Below, piece after piece: positions 20,301-33,219 of a DNA stretch of 64,000 nucleotides. The position numbers and the translations under genes are program-made. The DNA is from Ampullaceana balthica. Lineage: Eukaryota > Mollusca > Gastropoda > Lymnaeidae. How positions within the stretch are numbered: position 1 is the stretch's first letter; every line of letters begins with the position of its first letter. The notes beneath the pieces were generated by a model that did not search any database, was not told the origin of the DNA, and saw nothing but the letters and a program-made list of their open reading frames with translations. The stretch lies in NCBI GenBank assembly GCA_944989445.1, contig CALYLW010000011.1, positions 2,509,501 through 2,573,500 of the forward strand, read 5' to 3'.

Positions 20301-23300
20301 TTGAATGGTATGCACTTCAAGTTATCATTAACATAAGTTCAAAATTAAAAGCCTTCTTCCTTCAAACAATTGTTTTCCTTGTGTATGAATTCAAGGCTGA
20401 AGATTAAAGATAAGTTTCTTCATTGATTCAAACAAATTATTATTTTTTTATTATACTGCAAATATTAATTCTTAGAACGTGTGTTGAAAATTGGTGTAAA
20501 TTAAGCGTAATGTTGTTATAATTGAAATCTATGAGTTAGTTAGCGCTTAGTTAATAATAAATTAAATAATATTAAAGCAATTTTTAAAATTAAATATTTT
20601 TTCTGTTCAGATCAGTGTAATTTTTAAACCCACCCAATATGTTTTTTGCTAGAGGCTCACCTGTCTGCTGAAGCTCAACTTTGATTTTCCACATATATTA
20701 TTTTTATTTTCCTATTTTATCTTATCATTGGTGTTATAAGAATTTGTTCCATCTTGTGTGGTTAAGACATATTGTAACCTCATCTAGACCTGATCTTTAA
20801 CTTTGTGCCATCTTTTTTTGAAGTTGTTCTAACCTTTGTGAGGTAAATATTGCTTTCAAAGTTCTCATCTCTCTGTGAAGGTTTTTGTCCTTTATTAATG
20901 ATGCCACTCCTTATGTTCTAAATTGATAAGGATTCAAGGTTTTTCATCACACAGATGAATTTTAAAAGTTCCAACAATCTACCTTTGCACTTAAATAAAC
21001 ATAGAAACAAAGAATAGATATCCACATTTCACTGGTTTAAAAATCTCTCAAATACTTTGTTACTCTGTAAATATGAAACATTATGTCTAAATAAAATTGC
21101 AGTTAACATTTTTTCAGAGCATTTCTTTTTCTGTAATAAAGATTTTTAACCAATTTATTTTATCAAATTTTATGTTACAGCTTTTGTTTCAATTGTATTT
21201 CATGTATTAATAGATGCTAAACCTGATTTTAAATTAGAATAGTGAATGCTTTTCTTCCTTTCATGTTGGGGGTATACAGTGAAGCATTAACTACTATCAC
21301 TATGTTTTGAAGTAATTGCTAAAAAAAGGTAACTAACCCCTTTTCATTTGAGTATGAAACATTTTAAAACAATAAACATTTTAACTGGTAACTGAAGTAT
21401 TTCATCTGCTTTATACTCTCTTTGTGTCTTAGATCTTAGAGCACATTGGTAAATTTTGACAAAATGGGAAACAATTGAATTTGTATATTTTTTTACTCTA
21501 ACTCTAACTGTGGGGTTAAGAACTTGTCTTGATTCAACTGATCTTATGTATTTTCAATAAAGTTGTATCTGCCAAAATGTGTGTTTCAATTTACAATTTA
21601 ATGGATGTTGCTTCAAATAGTTCCTCAAGTAAAGTTAGCTTTGATTGAGTGAAATTACGTATATTATGGATTAAAAGCAATAAATTCCCTGTTTAGTTTG
21701 CGTTCCGAAATTCGCTCTGTAGAAAATGTTTATAATCCGTCTATTTTTATGAAGAAAAGACTGGTTAATTTTTTGTATATAGCTTATTTAGCACATGACT
21801 GTGATCATTTAACTTTTACATTCAGGGAAAACTTTGCTAACTAAACAAACGTCAAATGATCTGAAGCCATTCAAATGGATATTTTTCATAATGCTGTCAA
21901 AATCTTTATCAAAATATTTGTTATAAGTCATACTAAGTAATTTTTCTCACTACGTCTAGTATATACATGTATATACCTGTTGTTTTTTTTGTTAATGCAT
22001 CAAGAAGCTTAGCAATTAAATTTTAAAAGAGTTAATTTGTTATTACATTTTTTGAAATATAACTATGTGTACCCCAATGAAGTAGGCTAACCTTTTTGGA
22101 ACAGATTTTTCAAAAAAAATAATTTATTAACCGTTTAAGTCAATACACATTCTCAAATTATTAATAAATTTAGTTATTAGGGTAGAGTAGTCCTACTTTC
22201 AATGTGCCGCAGCTTGACAGGGCCCCAAACCAATTGCCTGATGACCCAGCTGGGGGTCAGATCATGACTAAAGGACCACTCCCGAGAGAAGTGGCTCCAG
22301 GGCTCGGCATCTGGAGACATGGCCAGAAAAGTTTACCAGTTCATGCCGCGCCCTAGCAAATTGATCCCTGGTGGAAACTACCTAAAAGCGATCAGACACT
22401 CATCACCCAAACGGAGGTTTGACATGAGAAGTGATATCGGATGTGTGCGATGTTGAGGAGACCTGTTGACCCAATGCCCGACGCTGCTTAGGGATTTGGA
22501 TGGTTCGGTTCCGAAAACTGTGAAAAGTATCTTTATGGCAAGGCCGGGTTGATAAGGCTTGCCAGAAACACAATGAGCGGGTCATAAGAGTGTAGAGCTC
22601 GACCCCAAAAGAGAATGTCACGATTGTTATTATTAATCAGGTTTTACATATGGATCTTGCAATCATACAATTTTTCATTAAATAAAAATATGAAATCTTT
22701 TATTTCATAGGTATCACTAGTTTTTATACAGAGCTCAATAGAGGAGTTGCTGCTAGTGAGAGAATCTGGAATCTCATAGATCGCAAGCCACTTATAGGTA
22801 TAGTAGCTATTGACAAATGACTTTTGCTAAACAGTTCAAAGTGAATTAATTATTGACTGATTGTTATTGTTAATCAACTTATTGTTATGAATGTGACATT
22901 GCAGAACAGACGAGGGAAATAGTAGTTAGTTGTATGAGATTTTCTTCACTCCTTTTTCATGACATTTTTTCTCAGAGCTAGATTTCATGATCTTTTTCTC
23001 AGAGCTAGATTTCGTGATATTTTTCTCAGAGCTAGTTTTCATGATATCTTTTTCTCAGAGCTAGTTTTCATGATATCTTTTTCTCAGAGCTAGTTTTCAT
23101 GATATCTTTTTCTCAGAGCTAGTTTTCATGATATCTTTTTCTCAGAGCTAGATTTCATGTCTAAACCTACAATCAAGCTGAATGCTATTGGAGGGGAGAT
23201 TGGCATGAAGAACATGACATTCAGTTATCCCTCCAGACCAGATGCCAAAATCTTTTCTGACCTGTCACTCAACATACCAGCTGGATCCATCACAGCCATT

Positions 23301-26300
23301 GTTGGCCCAAGTGGTTCAGGAAAGTCAACTCTTGGTGCACTCTTGCTGAGATTTTATGATCCTGATGCAGGTAAATCAAACAAACAATTAGTCTGGCAAA
23401 AACAACATTGAAACCTGGAAAAAAAATCATTTGATGCCCTTGAATGGCTCATTCTATTTGATGGAATTAAGATAGTTACTAATATGATGCTCAGATTTTA
23501 CTGTTCGAACTAACCCTAAGTCCATAAACATTAATGTTGACAAGGCCTGAATTTCCCAATGACTAATGTTTATTGACAAAACATTAATTCAAATAACACA
23601 CTTCATAAGCAACACACTGATTGCTCACTTATATCATTATAATAACATTTTTTGTACTCATCTATATGTATATATTTCACCAAAGCGAGTATGTGCAAAT
23701 GAGCATGACGAATGACCCTCGCTGGGGTCGACCGATCACAGTTGGCAAACATAGTGGGATGAAAAGAAAAAAAGGGGGGGGCAGGGAACAATGCTTCTTG
23801 CGTTCACTTGCGTTGTTCCTTCACAGAATAACATGCGGAAAGTCCTGCGTTCAAATCCCAGCGGAAACATCTAAAAAAAATTTTTTTTAAATGTTTGTTT
23901 CTGCTCGTTCTATTCCCCCTTTTTTTGCGAACATGACTAACCCTCTCTAGGGTCAGCCAATCACAGTTTCTGGTTGGCAAGGGATGGTAGTAAAGGTCGT
24001 GGGGTGGCAGGTAACAACAACCGCAGTGCGCATGTCTCCACGTTTACTTGATTTTTTTTTCATTACTTCGTGCTGCTGTTTGTGTCCGTTCTCTTTTTGT
24101 AATTTTTGGTGTACAAATTGATGATAATATCTGATTTATTATAGAAGCACAAGGTTGACTGACTTACTGTTACCAAGAGTATTATATATCTTGATTTCTT
24201 CTTACAAGGAATCATAACTCTTGATGGACATAATATTCAGGACTTTGAACCTCAATGGTTGCGATCAAAGATTGGAATAGTCAGTCAGGTAAGTTAAAAA
24301 ATTTCTTTAAAAACATTTGAATCATTTTTTTCGAGTTATTTTAAGTAATGTTTTCTTTGTATTCTGTGACCTGGACAATCTTAGCTCTAAATTTAGATAA
24401 CTTTTTAGCAATAAGCCAGGACTTATAATAAAAAATATTCCTTTATTTCTTATTGGTTGAAAAAAAATTATTACAAATTTTAGAAATTTACATGTGATGA
24501 ATTCACACTAATATTTTCACTACTAAAATATACAGTATGTTTATTTTAACGGTAAGTTTTAAATTGATTCTTTTCTAAATTTGTGTTTTTTTATTATCAT
24601 AGGAACCAATTTTATTCTCAACAACCATTAGAGAGAATATTTCATATGGATCAGAGAATCCTGAAAGCGTTAAAATTGATGAAATAATTTATGCAGCTAA
24701 GAAAGCCAATGCCTACAACTTCATTCAGGAATTTCCAGATGGTTTCAATACTTTAGTTGGTGAGAGGGGAATAATGTTATCAGGTAGATGAATTTTGAAA
24801 TATCAAATTAATTAGATGTTATTGTTATATGTTTTCGCGCTATGGTTATAAATCAGGATTTCTGAACTGGAAAAACAAAGCTTAATTTTGATCCAAGAGA
24901 CCTTAAGTGTTAAGTCATTTTTTTCTTGTTTTGTATTTGCTGAAGAAGCCATTAACCAAAACCATCCATTAAATTGTTTTATTTTTTAAGCCTAAACATA
25001 TCTTGTTCCATTGTTTATATAGTACGCAGGCATTGCACATAGTCCTCAATATATTACCCTTTTTAATTATAGTCCAGTACTTGATGCTAAAAATCTACTT
25101 TGCTTTATTTTCATTTTGTTTTTGTTGCTGATTTCTTTTTACAGGAGGTCAGCGTCAAAGAGTTGCCATTGCCCGAGCAATTCTAAAGGTATATTTTAAA
25201 AAACTTTTTGATGGCATATATTTTTAAAAAATCAGCTATTATATATTACCTTTGTTGACTTTTAAATTAAGCCATTGTAAAATATTTTATTTTATAGCAT
25301 CCTTTTCTTTAATAATTAACAGTATTTTTATTTGAAATTGCATTTTCAGAATCCCAAGATTCTTATACTGGATGAAGCAACAAGGTAAAGTACATAAAGT
25401 TCAGTTTCAAGTGACAAAACATTTTCAACTTTTAATGAACTTTTTTCAAAATATTGAAAAAATGATGAGTTGTTCATCCAGGGTCATTGTTTGTTGTATT
25501 TATATTGCTAAAAATTTGAGTTATGATATATCTGAAAAAAAGATTCTGGAAGCTCCAAAATATATGTTTTAGAGAAATTCATCCCCCCCCCCATTAGAAA
25601 AAATAACATCTATCATGTACCATTTCATGTGGTTATTAATAAGGTTTTTAAGTAAATCATTAAAATCCATAATAAGGAATTACAGGATGTATTGGTGAAA
25701 AATATTCACTACAAATTGTTCTTAAGTATCATGACACATGACGATAGTCAAATATTGATTTAGATGATTTTGCCCATGGGTATGTATGGCAGAGGGAAGT
25801 TTTTTTCTGCAGAAAGCACATATGCATATATATAAACACAACTTCTGCTGTTATTATCCTGAACTTCTGAAAGTCTCTAACAAAGCCAACTGTTAACTAA
25901 AAATCTGTATTTAAAAAGTAACCTCTCTAATTATTTTTTAAAAGGCTATAAAAATATTTTCACAATAGTTTGTAACTGTAGGGACAATAGGTTGCATCAA
26001 ATAGAAAATAGTAGGCTTTTTTTTTACAGAGATCAATCAAGTCTGTTTTGTAACAGATCTAAGATCAGTTTGTCTTAAGAAACTTAGTCTTACAACTGCT
26101 TATGGTGAAGCTAGGGTTGGTGCTACCCAGAGGTGGGCCATGTTTTTTTTTCCTGCCTCATTTCATGAATAAACTGCAATTAGCTGAAAATCTTTTTCTT
26201 GAAAACAGGTAAAAAGTGTTGCCTTTAGAAAATTGTCCCTTTGCACCTTGCTTCATTGGCTAGCAAAACAAATAGTTAACAAAACATGTTGAAAACCATT

Positions 26301-26744
26301 CTATTACACCAGCTAGATGCTTTATTGTCAGAAAAAATTATTTCATAAACAAAAAGGAGCTTCAAACATATATAATTTTATTTATTTTATTTGAGCTGAG
26401 AATACTTCAAAAGATTTTCATTTTTATCCTTTTTGAGGTAATTTACCAAATTTTTTTTAAAGATATCATAAACTTATGATCTTTTGGGGTTTTTTTCTTC
26501 CAATTTTTAAATTAGTGCCTTGGATGCAGAGAGTGAATATCAAGTTCAGGATGCACTTGAAGGTTTAATGGTTGGACGCACAGTATTGGTTATTGCTCAT
26601 CGCTTGTCCACCATCAAATCAGCAGACAATATTGTTGTCCTAGATTCAGGGAGAGTTGTAGAGAGTGGATCATATGATCATCTGATTACCCTGAATGATG
26701 GATTATTCAAAAAACTTGTGGAGAGACAAACTCTGATAAAATAA
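17349..26744 (+). CDS. ABCB10: ABCB10, mitochondrial ABC half-transporter (12 coding exons, 705 aa)
   Basis: Coding exons: 17349-17763, 18799-19202, 19457-19591, 19787-19933, 20172-20307, 22711-22797, 23146-23370, 24209-24288, 24603-24783, 25145-25188, 25350-25384, 26516-26744. All introns are GT-AG and all phases match, giving 2118 bases including the stop. Residues 1-125 are Arg/Ser-rich with few acids, as expected for a mitochondrial presequence. A type-1 ABC exporter membrane domain follows (about 135-430, with [14 protein letters not shown] and YGRYLRK). The ATPase domain has Walker [10 protein letters not shown] (495-503), Q-loop Q543, signature LSGGQ (602-606), Walker B ILILDEAT (D626, E627) and H-loop H658. 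All catalytic residues are intact. ABCB10 acts as a homodimer in the mitochondrial inner membrane and is linked to haem synthesis and oxidative-stress protection. An acceptor at 17260 (ttatctacag) suggests a 5' leader exon. Confidence 0.95.
17918..18029. mobile_element. Short MITE, CAGTGCTTCTCAAA ends
   Basis: A 112-bp element with left end CAGTGCTTCTCAAACTTTTC and right end TTTGAGAAGCACTG, the inverted terminal style of hAT MITEs. No clear 8-bp duplication remains, probably because the right flank has become the first unit of the adjoining minisatellite. Confidence 0.65.
18024..18638. repeat. Minisatellite: 15 subunits of 41 bp in an 82-bp dimer
   Basis: About fifteen 41-base subunits alternate between type a (ACTGGACAAAGGTACACAG..TTGACC) and type b (CTTGACAAAGGTACACAATT..TACC), each followed by TGATACTGTGA. 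Subunits 2 and 8 share a variant (ACAAATTTACACAG with TTGACATG), showing that a six-subunit (246-bp) block was itself duplicated. The minus strand lacks stops in all frames because 41 is not divisible by 3, which produces long artefactual frames. Confidence 0.9.
20308..22710 (+). other. ABCB10 intron 5 (2.4 kb) with an unidentified higher-GC repeat at 22195-22625
   Basis: AT-rich except for about 22195-22625, which is markedly richer in GC ('ggggtcagatcatgactaaa', 'ccagggctcggcatctgg'). Its composition differs from the surrounding intron, so an old inserted repeat is likely, but I see no inverted ends, target duplication or protein family. Confidence 0.5.
22971..23151 (+). repeat. Sevenfold tandem repeat of a splice acceptor at ABCB10 coding exon 7
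   Basis: Seven copies of CTCAGAGCTAG, each preceded by a T-rich tract, begin at about 22971, 22998, 23025, 23054, 23083, 23112 and 23141. Spacings are 27, 27, 29, 29, 29 and 29 bases. Each unit is pyrimidine tract + CAG + AGCTAG(A/T)TTTC. Only the last unit (acceptor AG 23144-23145) continues into coding sequence, so exon 7 starts at 23146. Use of the 29-base-spaced copies would add out-of-frame sequence with an early TAG. Confidence 0.85.
23690..24060 (+). repeat. Two diverged direct copies of a short repeat in ABCB10 intron 7
   Basis: Segments at about 23697-23830 and 23930-24050 share the order 'gaacatgac.aa..ccctc....ggtc..ccaatcacagttt..ggttggcaa', then G-rich and 'gcgttcacttg'-like sequence. 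Non-coding; family unknown. Confidence 0.5.
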
Positions 26745-29700
26745 AAGATGTTTTTCCTGTAACAAATTTCCCTTTAAGACATTACAAAGGCTTTGGACAA
26801 TAACATTTAACTAGATTTGAACCACAAAATAGCTTTCAATGCATAAATCCAGCTTAACATCTGTGATAAATATACTTATTAGTTGTTATTTTTTACTTTT
26901 TAACTTTTTCACTTTTAAAAAAATTGCATGAAAGGTTAAATGACTACCAGATTAATTTTAGTAAAAGCCTTTTTAGTATTTTCTTTATATTGTTTTTTTA
27001 AACATACAGAAAATAATATGTTGCTTTTGGTTAAATTATGTTAGAATTGAATTTAACATGAAAACACAAATAGAGTTTATTTGTTCAATGACTACTATTT
27101 TGGTACAAAAAGACAGTATTTAAAGATTAAAATATCTAAATCTTAAAAAATATATTGTAAGCAATAGTTGTATCCAACTCGTGCATTGGCTGGGTTGTAA
27201 AGATTATCAAAACCATAAGTGTGAAAGAACTCATTAAAAATAAAATTATGCATGGTCTAAAGCTGGTATAAATTATAACTGCTTATATTTTTTTTCAAAT
27301 GCATTTATATACTGATTTTTTTTAAAAAGAGAGAGTTTTTAATTAAAATAAATTGGTAAAATATATAATTTAGTTTCTAAAGATTTATGGTAACACTTAT
27401 TATGCAGTAGATAGTTATTCAATACATATGTATTTACGTTGTGTCAAAACAACTGTAGATTTTGATGAATCGGACTGCACACCAGTTTAGAAAATTATAA
27501 TATAGTGGGCATGCTGTGAGAAATTAGAGGAAACATTGATAATATGTCTGTCACATAATTTCTATGTTTTTTTACTGCTATTTCTAGTGTAAAATTTCTT
27601 TAAAAGCAATATTTGTATGTGTGAGAATTTGATTTAAAGCAATTTTTCATAGTGTTATATCCTAAAATGTTAAATAATTTAAACATTTTTAAAAGTGTCT
27701 GTCTGTCATAAAAATAGTGTTTTTGTTTTAATTCTATTTGTTACAGTTGTTTTTTTTGTTTTGTTGCTCTAATGGCTGCTCTATAATAATTCAAAATCAT
27801 GCAAAAATGTCTAGATGTCCTTACTCACCATGCTATCCATCCATAAGTGCTTATTGGCTTTTCATGACATTCAAGTTTCTGTCTTTCATCATACCTGTGT
27901 CATGTGTATTCCTTTTCTTCACAAATGCATTTTTAAGTAAGATTTTTTTCTGCTATATACTTGAGAATCATTATATAATGAACTAATAGTTAAATTAAGA
28001 GCTGTTTCTTTTGTTTTCAACAGTTCTCAGATTTGTAGCAATATAAAATTATTTATTGTATGAAATGAACTTCAAGTCAAGTTCATTTCATGTGAATTTC
28101 ACAAATTTAAAAAAAATTGTTGATGAATTAAAATAAAATGAGAAAATTATAAATGTTAAAATTTTAACCTGAGAAATGGCTGTGGCTTTGAAAGTAACAC
28201 CTTTCAGAATTTTCCTTTAACTTAAGAAGTTCCAACCATGCTTTACAAATTGAGGCCGAAATCTCATATTTTCCAAAACTGCAACACTGATATAAAGATG
28301 GGCATTAAAATGTTCAAATGGCCAATTATTTTTACTTTTTTTTCTGTTTTTTTTTCCCCAGTAAGTTAGGCAGAAATTCTTGAGAAGAAACTTGTTAATG
28401 TTAATATAATTAGAGAATCAATATCCTGAAAATGAATTTATAATTGTAAGTTTTGAAAATTAGCTCAAAATTTCTAATTATAATAGTGATCAAGAAATTG
28501 ACAACTGTGTTCAAAATGTTTGTATTGGTTAACCAATGAAAACATGAACTCCATGAAAAAAAACGACATAAAGACATTTAGTCTTTATATCCGTGACATA
28601 GTGCCGTTGGAAGATTTTTACCATCCTAAAGAATTGTATAAGAATTTTATATGTACTTAATGTGGTAAAACCCTGTAGCATCATGTATGTAGTATGGAAG
28701 TTATTAAAATATTTATTCTGGTAAATAAGCAATGTTGATTCCCTCTCTTGATTGACATGAGTTTATTATGCACCCACAGTTACGAAAGAAAAAATACAAC
28801 AGGGACCTTATTATTTCTAGTTGTGACATATATTTAAATGTTTATTTAATCTTTAATAACTTAATTTTTAATATATCAGTAAAACACACGAGATATCCAA
28901 ACACTATCAACTTAAAAGTATCTTTAATTAGCTCTGTAATTCTAGGATATCAACACAAAGAAATAATTTTATCAATGTTTTCTTTAACTTTAATCAATTA
29001 GAATACATTTGTTAATTCTGAAACCAGATAGTTTCACTACACTTATATATTTGACAATAATATTTGCATGTGTTTGAAACAGTAGCTAGTAATTTTGGTG
29101 TTTGGTATTTTTTTATTACCCTTAATTTTTAAAAAAAAGGAAACACGTTCATTAACCTTTTGTTATCTTGTCTAGTCAGTAATGGCAATATGAGCTGGAG
29201 ATTATTTTGATTATTAATTGCAATTTCATTAAGAGAGAATAATTCAAAAGGTTATGAAGATAAACCACATTTTTTCAGTCACAATTCTATCTATGTATTC
29301 CAAATCCAAAAGTTTGATTTTCATTTTGATGTTGTACAAGCTTTTTAGCAAAGTATAAATTCTCTTTTGATCAACCATTGTATACCTAAAGATGTTATTA
29401 AACTTTATTTAGATATTCTTTGAAAAAGAGATAAATATTGCAATAACTGACTTAATTTATTTTACTATAGAATTACCATATAAATATTTTTTATGAAAGT
29501 ATAAAACTACATGTAATATCAAAACTTTTGTTCACAAATTATCTTAGCTTTTATAAATATTAAACAATCAAAAAATAAATGTGACACCTTGTGCATAATC
29601 AAACACATAAGCACACCTCATTCCAAATTAGCTAAGTCTGTGATAATTCATGTGTCATTTTAAAAATTATGTTACAGAAGTGCCTATTTCTAAATAAATA

Positions 29701-31389
29701 GTTTGTGTCATTTCTTACTAACAAAAAAAAGCTGCAGAAACTTTTTCATTTTTAAAATGATGTGAAAAAAAGATTTGATTGTAAGCTGTTGCACTATGCA
29801 CTTGAGTTTATTAACATCTTTATGTTAATTTTACAACCATACGTGACATTTTCAAATAGGTAAATAATATGTTCTTATATTTTTTACTAACGCATTCACT
29901 ATAATAAATATAATGTATATCGAAGAACTGATCCTTACAACTTTCATTTATCTGGTTTCTATTTAAAAATGTATTACCTTTGTGGTCATGACCTTTTGCA
30001 AAGAAGTACAAGCTAAACACAAACAAAAATTTAAGAAGGTTATTATGATTGTAGACAAACAAAAAATTGTTTATAACTTGTTGCAAGCTGTACTGCTCTC
30101 ATAATGGATACAAGTCATTGAAGAAGAAACCAATTCATTCATAAAAATTATTATTTTAGGAATATGATGAATAAATACTTATCTTTTTGGTCAGCCAGTA
30201 TTAAAACATAATTTTAGAACCAAGTAAAATAAAGGACAAACTTTAAAGGTCAGCATGGTTTCTGGGAAAAGTATTACAAAATTATAGTATTAAAGGTAGA
30301 TATTTTAATTAGCAAATTAGATATGCCATATTGACTGACTTTTTAAAATTTGTTTGATGCATCCCATTTGAATTTAAAATAGTGTTCATACATAAGCATG
30401 TTGTATTTAATCAGATTTCAGTGGAATAGTTTTTAGTTATTAGCTTTGTAGTAGATTTAGTGTTTTTATGAAACATGGATTAGAATATTGTATTAAATTT
30501 AAAATTAATACTAACTTGAAATTGCAGTGATATCAAATGTAAATTTTTATTTTGAATGCAGAATTAGTTTTCCAAATTCAAATTTTGCTATTTTTAAATC
30601 CACGTAGACATCAAATAATATTATCATGTGAAATAATAAAAAAGCATTAAGATAACAATCAAAATTATCAGTTTTGGGTTATACACACACCATCATTTTT
30701 GGTTTAAATTACTGATTAAAATTTTGTTTTTTGTGTTGTGTAGTGAGATTTTTGTTAGCAAATTTAATGACATATGTTATATTAATATTCATGTACTGGT
30801 ATCAGTTTTATCAATTAAACTTTATTCTTAATTTCTTTGTCTCACAGTTTATTTCAGCCAACTCTTTGGAAAGATTCTCAATTTTTTGTTGAAACTATGC
30901 TAAAAAAAAATAATAACTTAAAAAAGTATTCTTAAATTGCGATACATTTCCAATCAGCATTTTCTGCACATTGGTATACATGTATTATTAATACAGATAA
31001 TTTGGTAAATTATATATTTTTATAATTTTATAAAGATTTGTTTATCAAGGACCCATAATCAAATTTGATCACTGTCAGGTTTTGAAAAGACATTCCACTC
31101 AGTAGCAGCTAAGATCTGACATTTTATCATTTCACCGATTCCTTGGCTTTTGATAAAATAAATATATATATAAAAAAACATTTTCAGGCCCATGCATTCT
31201 TTCTTTTAGAACGAAAACCAGAAAAAATTTAATACCCACTTGGTTGACGCCATCTGGAATGACGTGACTAAACTTGAAAAACTTTGTGGAAAGTTGGATT
31301 TTGAGCCATGGAAATGTTTAAGGCAATGATAAGGCAATGATAAGGCAAATTCCCTGTCAAAAATCAGGGCAACCCAACCCCAACCAGAT
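26745..31389. other. ABCB10 3' flank and long AT-rich stretch without genes
   Basis: Several AATAAA-type hexamers follow the stop (for example near 27240), so a 3' UTR is expected here, but its end cannot be fixed. No frame of useful length has family resemblance. A perfect 12-bp hairpin (arms tgaaatgaactt / aagttcatttca, 6-base loop) lies at 28061-28090. Confidence 0.6.
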
Positions 31390-31399
31390 GTCCCAGTCA

Positions 31400-31760
31400 C
31401 TTATCTTGAACAAAAACCTGGGTAGCAGACCACTTTAGGAACAAGTGGTACCAGGAATGGGCCGACATCATGACTGCCAGAGGGGTATATGCCAACATGC
31501 CCAGTTCAACTCTAACAGACCAATAGTGGAAACTGAAAAACTGAGTTTGGTTACAGTAGTACACAAATGAGAATGGAGCACTGCCTCCCCAACTCGTATT
31601 TCAACAGGCTAGACCACAACAGGGACTCAAGCTTCTGTAATTGCAGCCTAGCCTCTGAAACAGTGGTGCACCTGTTGACTTTGTGGCCAGGGTTAGGCAT
31701 AGCTATGGAGGCTAAGGCGGCCAGAGAGTCCTAAGGTCAGACTATGTTGCATGGTACTGC
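31400..31760 (+). pseudogene. LINE C-terminal relic with a cysteine knuckle
   Basis: Broken frames read ADHFRNKWYQEWADIMTARG (about 31425-31485) and later EHCLPNSYFNRLDHN, FCNCSLASETVVHLL (about 31575-31680). The C-x-C...E-T-V-x-H-L-L arrangement is the C-terminal zinc-knuckle end of many jockey/I-type LINE proteins. Stops and a frameshift separate the parts. Confidence 0.6.
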
Positions 31761-32261
31761 TCAGCCAATTTTGCAGGTTGCCTAGGTTTTAGCCAAAGCT
31801 TTAAGAGAGTAATCTCAACCTTACAGAATATGAAATTAGATTAGAAGGAAAGAGAAATTGGACATATTTTCTAACCTCCTTGGATAATTGAAAGTTAAAA
31901 CTTAAAATGAAACCATGGGGCGCTCATGACATATATATTTTTTATGCGATAATAAAAAAAGGATATGGTCAGTTGTGAACTTAACCAACACTTCATCATC
32001 AAGAAGTCCTCAAGGATAATAAAATTAAAAATCACATTTTTAAAAACTATTTGCAGAGGAGTGACCTAAAATACAATTCTGTTAAGATATATTTGAAGAC
32101 TAGATTGCAATTAACATTTTTTTAAAAAGCTGACCAAATTAAAAATGATGCTGAATTTTAATCTTTACTTAAAACAACTCCAGCCACTTTTAAGGAAATT
32201 CATTGAAATTTATTTATAGATTATCAATGAACACCAAACTTTCCCAACAATTAAAGTAATA

Positions 32262-32450
32262 GTCTCCAAACTATGGCCAGCGGGCCAGATCCCGCGAGGC
32301 CCTCATCCGGCCCCTGGAGACCTTTTAATCTAAAAAAGAAGATTCTATTTTTACCTGTAGTTTACCACAAAACTGTGTGTAGTCTGCCCCCAAACTCCTG
32401 TTTGACAGATAATGCGGCCCTCCGGCAGAAAAGTTTGGAGACCCCTGGTC
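32262..32450. mobile_element. Short hAT-like MITE (GTCTCCAAACT ends)
   Basis: Left end 'agtctccaaactatggcc' and right end 'aagtttggagacccctgg' are inverted repeats, a common hAT MITE terminus (CAGGGGTCTCCAAACT). The interior carries 'cgggccagatcccgcgaggc' and 'aatgcggccctccggc', which also pair. No convincing target duplication. Confidence 0.65.
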
Positions 32451-32492
32451 TAAGGAAATCATGGAAAATTCCTGTGTTACAACTTCTTTTTT

Positions 32493-33219
32493 AAATCCTT
32501 TATATTAACTTGTGGTGTCTGATCTCTTTATTGCTTGCTTGCCGAAAAAACTTTGTATCGATTTTTAACCCACTTCCTTGTAAGCTAGCGAGCTGAAATT
32601 TTGCAGGCAGTTTCGTGCCAAAGATCTTATCTTATCAATACAGACGCTCCTTCTATGGAGAAGATAATTGCGTCCACAGACCATGACAGATGATCTGTTG
32701 GCAAGTGATGCAGCGTTCACAGGCCACATCTTTTTGGGTTCCACGCATTACCCAGCCGCCTAACTAGTGTTAGGTACCCATTCTGAGCTGGGTGACTCAG
32801 GGACGCCCTAGGCACCGGGAACAAATCCTTGCCTTGATATGGATTCGAACCCGTGACCATCGGTACGCGAGTTGAGCGCGCTGCCACTCAACCACCGCGT
32901 CCCCACGGATACATGATAAAAATGATGTATCAAAATTTGAGATTGATCGCATGTACTGTAATTAAATTATTGAATTTTTATATTATTTTTATTTATCTCT
33001 ATGTATCACGTTTATTTTTGAGATAGAGTGTCGCGGTGCGTATTATATGGAACGACCTTTTTAATACTTTCCTGTTGCGCGATTCGGTGCATATTATATT
33101 GACAATACTTATTAAAAATTAAACATGTTTTACGAGACATAACTTAAATTTTGGATTGTCTTGCGCTGCGTATAATAATGAACATTCTTTTAGTTATATC
33201 TCCTATATAAAGGATTTAT
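32493..33219 (+). repeat. Repeat 'D', copy 2, interrupted by a SINE
   Basis: Begins AAATCCTTTATATTAAC and ends AAGGATTTATAG like copy 1 (8470-8923), with the same internal words ('agcgagctgaaattttgcag', 'gagatagagtgtcgcggtgc'). The two halves are colinear with copy 1 when the SINE at 32625-32905 is removed. Confidence 0.7.
32625..32905 (-). mobile_element. tRNA-derived SINE (complete, minus strand)
   Basis: Read on the minus strand, it starts with a tRNA-like head: an A box in 'cggtggttgagtggcagcg' and a B box 'gggttcgaatcc'. The body is shared with the copy at 55080-55368 ('aggatttgttcccgg', 'agggcgtccctgagt', 'gaatgggtacctaaca', 'gaacgctgcatcacttgcc'). The tail is 'gacgcaattatcttctcc..gaaggagcgtctgt'. 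RNA polymerase III would use the internal boxes. Inserted within repeat D copy 2. Confidence 0.85.

Noticed and set aside
22971..23151. CRISPR-like direct repeat array
   Set aside because: The units are contiguous with no unique spacers, lie in an animal intron, and contain the splice acceptor.
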